64,000 nt of DNA, taken from Silurus meridionalis. Taxonomy: Eukaryota > Chordata > Actinopteri > Siluriformes > Siluridae. A program made the position numbers and the translations under genes. Of the stretch, positions 60,755 through 64,000 are shown piece after piece. The notes beneath the pieces were generated by a model. That model was given only the letters and a program-made list of their open reading frames with translations. It was not told the DNA's origin and made no database searches. Position 1 is the first letter of the stretch. The number at the start of each line of letters is the position of its first letter. The stretch spans positions 5,298,632-5,362,631 of the forward strand of contig NC_060885.1 of NCBI RefSeq assembly GCF_014805685.1. The letters are read 5' to 3'.

Positions 60755-61078
60755 AATACAGTTTGTGTCATAAGTTTGGAAACACCTAGCTTTTTATTGC
60801 TTTTCAGAGACACATGAATGTTCCTTTGGTTTATATGCAACAAACTAGACCACTTTAACCAAACAAATATATAAATGTACAGAAGTTTATTTCCATCAAA
60901 ACATTCTCCCTTAGCATGAAGAAAAGCTTTACACACACATGGCATCCGGACACTTTGTTTCTCCAAACATTTAGCTAAAATTCTTTGCCGTGCCTCGTGC
61001 AAAAAAAGTTCTTCACTAGTTGAAGATTTCTTTCTGACCTTGTGACCTAGTTCATCCCAGAGTAGTTCAACAGGACTT
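60755..61078 (-). pseudogene. C-terminal part of a Tc1-type transposase
   Basis: Minus strand frame (61002-60890) reads HEARQRILAKCLEKQSVRM and VCKAFLHAKGECFDGNK, counterpart of the C-terminus in the family of the fossil at 12480. Upstream on that strand is a degraded WDELGHKV near 61045-61065. Left end GTTTGGAAACACCTAGC resembles the element terminus. Its N-terminal part is absent; the neighbouring repeat at 61080 begins at the break. Confidence 0.65.
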
Positions 61079-61079
61079 C

Positions 61080-61600
61080 AATTTAATTTAATTCAATTCA
61101 TTTTTATTTGTATAGCGCTTTTAACAATGAACGTTGTCTCAAAGCAGCTTTACACAGATAATGTGGTGATAAAAATGAATATGTTCTTTATAAGTGTAAG
61201 TTTGTCCCTGATGAGCGAGCCGGTGGCGACAGTGGCAAGGAAAAACTCCCCGAGACGGCATAAGGAAGAAACCTTGAGAGGAACCAGACTCAAGAGGAAA
61301 CCCATCTTCATCTGGGTTGCACCGAATGTTTATTTATTGCAGATTTATGATGTTGCGGGGTACAGTGATGGTAATCAGAAGCAAACTGTAGTCCTGAGTC
61401 AGTGTAGGAGACTGTTGACATTAACTACAGTCCAATCCATCCTCAAAGCTCCCATTCTTACTCCGGAATTTTATGGAACCACCCAAGGCGTTGATGAGAA
61501 ACCTTCCCCAGCTGCACAGAGTGGCCTCCAAACGAAGAGAACACTATCCAGAAGCAGGCCTGGACGAAGTGGGAGGATGGAGGAACAGTGGTCACTGGAC
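61080..61600 (+). mobile_element. Common teleost interspersed repeat, fullest copy
   Basis: Begins ATTTGTATAGCGCTTTTAAC, then CAATGAACGTTGTCTCAAAG, AGGAAGAAACCTTGAGAGGA, CAGACTCAAGAGGAAACCCA and TTGATGAGAAACCTTCCCCA. Its 168-codon open frame is not homologous to anything I recognise and is probably fortuitous. Other copies: 27300, 38130, 43948, 63700. Class unknown. Confidence 0.7.
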
Positions 61601-61639
61601 TTAGGTGCAGTAACTGGGCAGGACGTTCCATGATAGATA

Positions 61640-62140
61640 TCACTCCAAATGAATGTTTGCTCTCTAAATGTCACATGATGTTACAGAGCTTGAACGCACG
61701 CTTCAACTTCAACTTCAACTCACACCCTTCAATTCCATCTGGACTGCGGCTCATTGGAAACAACTTCACCATACAACAAGACAATGAGCTGCAGTAAAGA
61801 TGGAATTGCAGGGGGTGAGTGGAAGTATGGAATGGTAGACATGTTGGTTCAGATTCCTTTCACCCAGAATTAGTCTCCAACCTTCCCTGCTCCCAAACAA
61901 CCCTAAACCGCCATGTTTGACTGTGGGGGTGAGGCAGTCTGATCACATCTTCTCTCCTGTTCTTAGTCTTACACACGTTTGTCTGTTAGATCTAGACATG
62001 TCACATTTAGACTCCTCATAACTTTCTTTCAATCATTCACTGTGACAATTCTTGTGTGTTTAAACAAAAAGGAGCATGGATATGTCTCAATAAACGATTA
62101 GGTGTTTACAAACTTCTAGCTGCCACTGTACAATCGAAGA
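61640..62140. mobile_element. Tc1-type fragments, two pieces
   Basis: A + strand scrap reads HPSIPSGLRLIGNNFTIQQD at about 61724-61783, the segment holding the second catalytic Asp in Tc1 transposases. From 61805 a minus-strand 5' region follows (shared with 21115-21480), ending in TTTACAAACTTCTAGCTGCC at about 62125. The two pieces have opposite orientation. Confidence 0.65.
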
Positions 62141-62604
62141 ATTTTTTTAAAGCAGCAGCACTTTGCTTAAAAAAAAAAACACAACAAAAAAAAAGTTTGA
62201 ACTGAAAGCGTCTCATCTTTGTGTCTGACTCATGATTTGCACGTGAGCTAGTGTGGTATAAAACAGACCGAGACTGGCGCGACATGTCTTCGGAGTTCTC
62301 CCTAAACAACAAGGTAATAAAGCAAGGCCTTGGGCTTTTCGTGTAACGCTAATTCTAGTGATAGAGCGCAACAGTTTATTGCGTCTAGACAAATATTAGC
62401 ATGGGTAAACATCCAGCCACGGTACACGAAAAACAGCCTGACTTTATCTACCCGTGTGTACACAACGTTGTTTACCTGCTTGTACATGTATCACAGAGCT
62501 AATTCTTAACACACAGAGAAACACAGGCCGAGTCTCGGCTCAATAAGCAGACGCTAGCTTCTGGGCTTTTTCTCAAACACTGCCTGTATGATTAAGTGTG
62601 GAAA

Positions 62605-62783
62605 TTGCTGATTGGTTAAGACATTGGATTTGATCATGAATTTAAATTTTAGCAATACCAAAAACTGCCACTGCTTGGCCCCTGAGCAAGACCCTTAACC
62701 CTCAACTGCCCGGTTGTATAAATGAGATAATTATAATCACTCTGGATTAAGATGTCTGACAAATGCTACAAATGGAAATGAAA
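62605..62783 (+). mobile_element. tRNA-derived SINE (subfamily 2), directly upstream of exon 6
   Basis: Degraded A-box TGATTGGTTAAGACATTGG, core CTTGGCCCCTGAGCAAGACC, CTCAACTGCCCGG and tail CTCTGGATTAAGATGTCTGA. It ends about 47 bases before exon 6, so the polypyrimidine region starts almost at the SINE border. Confidence 0.72.
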
Positions 62784-62829
62784 AATCTAGTGTCCGTTTA
62801 ACACATAGCGATGCTCTTGCTCTCTGCAG

Positions 62830-62974
62830 GTTTCCGCACGTTGCCCATCGAGGACCAAATCACACTGATCCAGTACTCATGGATGTGTCTCTCCTCGTTC
62901 TCGCTCAGCTGGCGATCCTACAAACACACCAATGCTCAGATGCTGTACTTTGCCCCGGACCTCGTCTTTAATGA
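62830..62974 (+). CDS. nr3c2: Mineralocorticoid receptor exon 6: ligand-binding domain helices 3-5
   Basis: Encodes the end of helix 3 through helix 5 and the beta-turn of the ligand-binding domain. Visible: [30 protein letters not shown] and FAPDLVFN. The [10 protein letters not shown] and WRSYKHTN blocks distinguish this receptor from the glucocorticoid receptor, which has QYSWMFLMAF and WRSYRQSS; this exon gives the firmest identification. The Arg of SWRSYK is the conserved contact for the steroid 3-keto group, and both Ser of CLSSF (human 810 and 811) are kept. Acceptor tctctgcag and consensus donor ga|gtaagt give 145 bp, the length I recall for human exon 6, with 47 full codons. It completes the Gly codon from exon 5 and leaves two bases of a Glu codon for exon 7, which is outside the window. 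Confidence 0.97.
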
Positions 62975-64000
62975 GTAAGTGATCCTGTTTCATATTACAT
63001 TACTGTATTGTTAGTGTTAATGGGAGCAGATATTTGGCATTAGTGATAAGGTTGATTATTAAAATTAAAACATAACTTATGAAGTTTTATTGTCCTGTTT
63101 CCATTTGCAAATATTTTGCATATCCTTATATTTTATTATTACGATTTCCGAAAGTGCCGAATGAGCAACATATACTGTGATCCAATGAGTCCGATTTTTT
63201 TTTTTGAGGCCGAACCAGTTTTTCAAAACAGTAACACTTCTACTGTTCATGTCCAATTCCAACTCGGAGATCATTTTGAAAGGGAAACGAGAAAGTGATG
63301 AAATGAAAAGATGAACTCTGTCTGTTCTTGTGGTCGAGTTTGCAATGCTTGGATAAAAAAGCCTCTGAGAAGATGTCTGATTGTGAATTGAGCACCAGGT
63401 TTGGGTGATTGTAGAAATGCATGGTTTGGACAACCAAAAGATATGGTTATAAAATCAAAAATGTTCTTTCAGTTTGAAGAAAATGGGTTTCAAACATCAG
63501 ACATGTTTCCTCGCTTCAGACATGTCAAATTCTTAACATACTAATACTAGCATACACACTCATGCTGTGAGGAGCTTAAGGACATTTGAACTATTCAATT
63601 AAAATAATATTTAATGAATCATTTTGCTGTCAATCTAATGCACAATTTAAGAAACGGCTTTATACTTTCAAAGTGGCCTCAACAGTCAATATATTTTCAT
63701 TCTGTTTAATTCAATTTGTACATTTTTAACAATGGACATTAAAACAAAAGGTTTTTAAGTTTATCCCTAATATGCGAGTCGGTGGCAACCAGGGCAAAAA
63801 GAAACTCCTTGAGATGGTATGAAGAAGAAACCTTCAGAGGAACCAGACTCAAAAGTGAACCTCTTGTAGGTGACACCATTCATTACAGTTTCATTGTTGC
63901 GGTTATGAGCTGTTTCCTGATGGACACTTGAATGCAAAAATGTTCGTGGTAACTGTAGCCCACATCCACAGAAGAAGTTTATTTTAATTACAACCTCATG
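62975..64000 (+). other. nr3c2: nr3c2 intron 6 (5' part)
   Basis: Begins with the consensus donor gtaagt after exon 6. The next ligand-binding exon is not reached by the window end. About 63000-63690 holds nothing I can name; a common teleost interspersed repeat fills the rest. Confidence 0.85.
63700..64000 (+). mobile_element. Common teleost interspersed repeat, cut by window end
   Basis: Contains TTAATTCAATTTGTACATTT, TTTTAACAATGGACATTAAA, GAAGAAGAAACCTTCAGAGG and TGATGGACACTTGAATGC, in the same order as at 61080. Confidence 0.65.

Larger units (their letters stand above)
52187..62829 (+). other. nr3c2: nr3c2 intron 5
   Basis: A 10.6-kb intron between exon 5 and exon 6, with gtatgt donor and tctctgcag acceptor. 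It contains a mariner-type relic in TA repeats, three Tc1-type elements in different states of decay, a hAT-like end, SINEs and other teleost repeats. No host exon was recognised. Nothing nameable in about 53920-54490, 55010-56700 or 62145-62600. Confidence 0.9.

Noticed and set aside
61127..61633. 168-codon open frame on the + strand
   Set aside because: It lies in a repeat that occurs at least four more times in the window with the frame broken, so it is not a host gene.

Overview
The window is vertebrate genomic DNA from a ray-finned fish, and almost all of it is intron. The base composition is AT-rich. Introns are long and full of Tc1/mariner relics, tRNA-derived SINEs, hAT-like elements, a DIRS-type retroelement and many microsatellites. 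That repeat mixture suggests a teleost, possibly an ostariophysan such as a catfish (low confidence on the order).

One gene is recognised: the mineralocorticoid receptor, nr3c2, on the + strand. Four consecutive coding exons are present. They are numbered here after human NR3C2: exon 3 (26655-26782, first DNA-binding zinc finger), exon 4 (45294-45410, second zinc finger), exon 5 (51896-52186, hinge and start of the ligand-binding domain) and exon 6 (62830-62974, ligand-binding helices around the steroid A-ring contact). They join in phase to give 226 complete codons with no stop. The large N-terminal exon is not in the window, so bases 1-26654 are taken as intron 2. The remaining ligand-binding exons lie beyond base 64000.

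Layout: 1-26.6 kb is intron 2, with a 3-kb minisatellite (3.0-6.0 kb) holding an apparently exact 732-bp tandem duplication, Tc1- and hAT-type relics, an RTE-like LINE end and a long CT-rich block. 26.8-45.3 kb is intron 3, with SINEs, a (TA)77 tract, a 34-bp minisatellite and mariner and Tc1 pieces. 45.4-51.9 kb is intron 4, with two MITE-like elements and a 2.3-kb DIRS relic. 52.2-62.8 kb is intron 5, with a mariner relic in TA repeats and two nearly full-length Tc1-like transposons. 62.98 kb onward is the start of intron 6.

I found no new multi-gene system. The signals most worth a second look are a (TG)21 tract ending 12 bases before the exon 3 acceptor, an inverted SINE pair just upstream of it, the 732-bp duplication, a young Tc1-like element with only two visible lesions, and mariner end fragments interspersed in a TA microsatellite.
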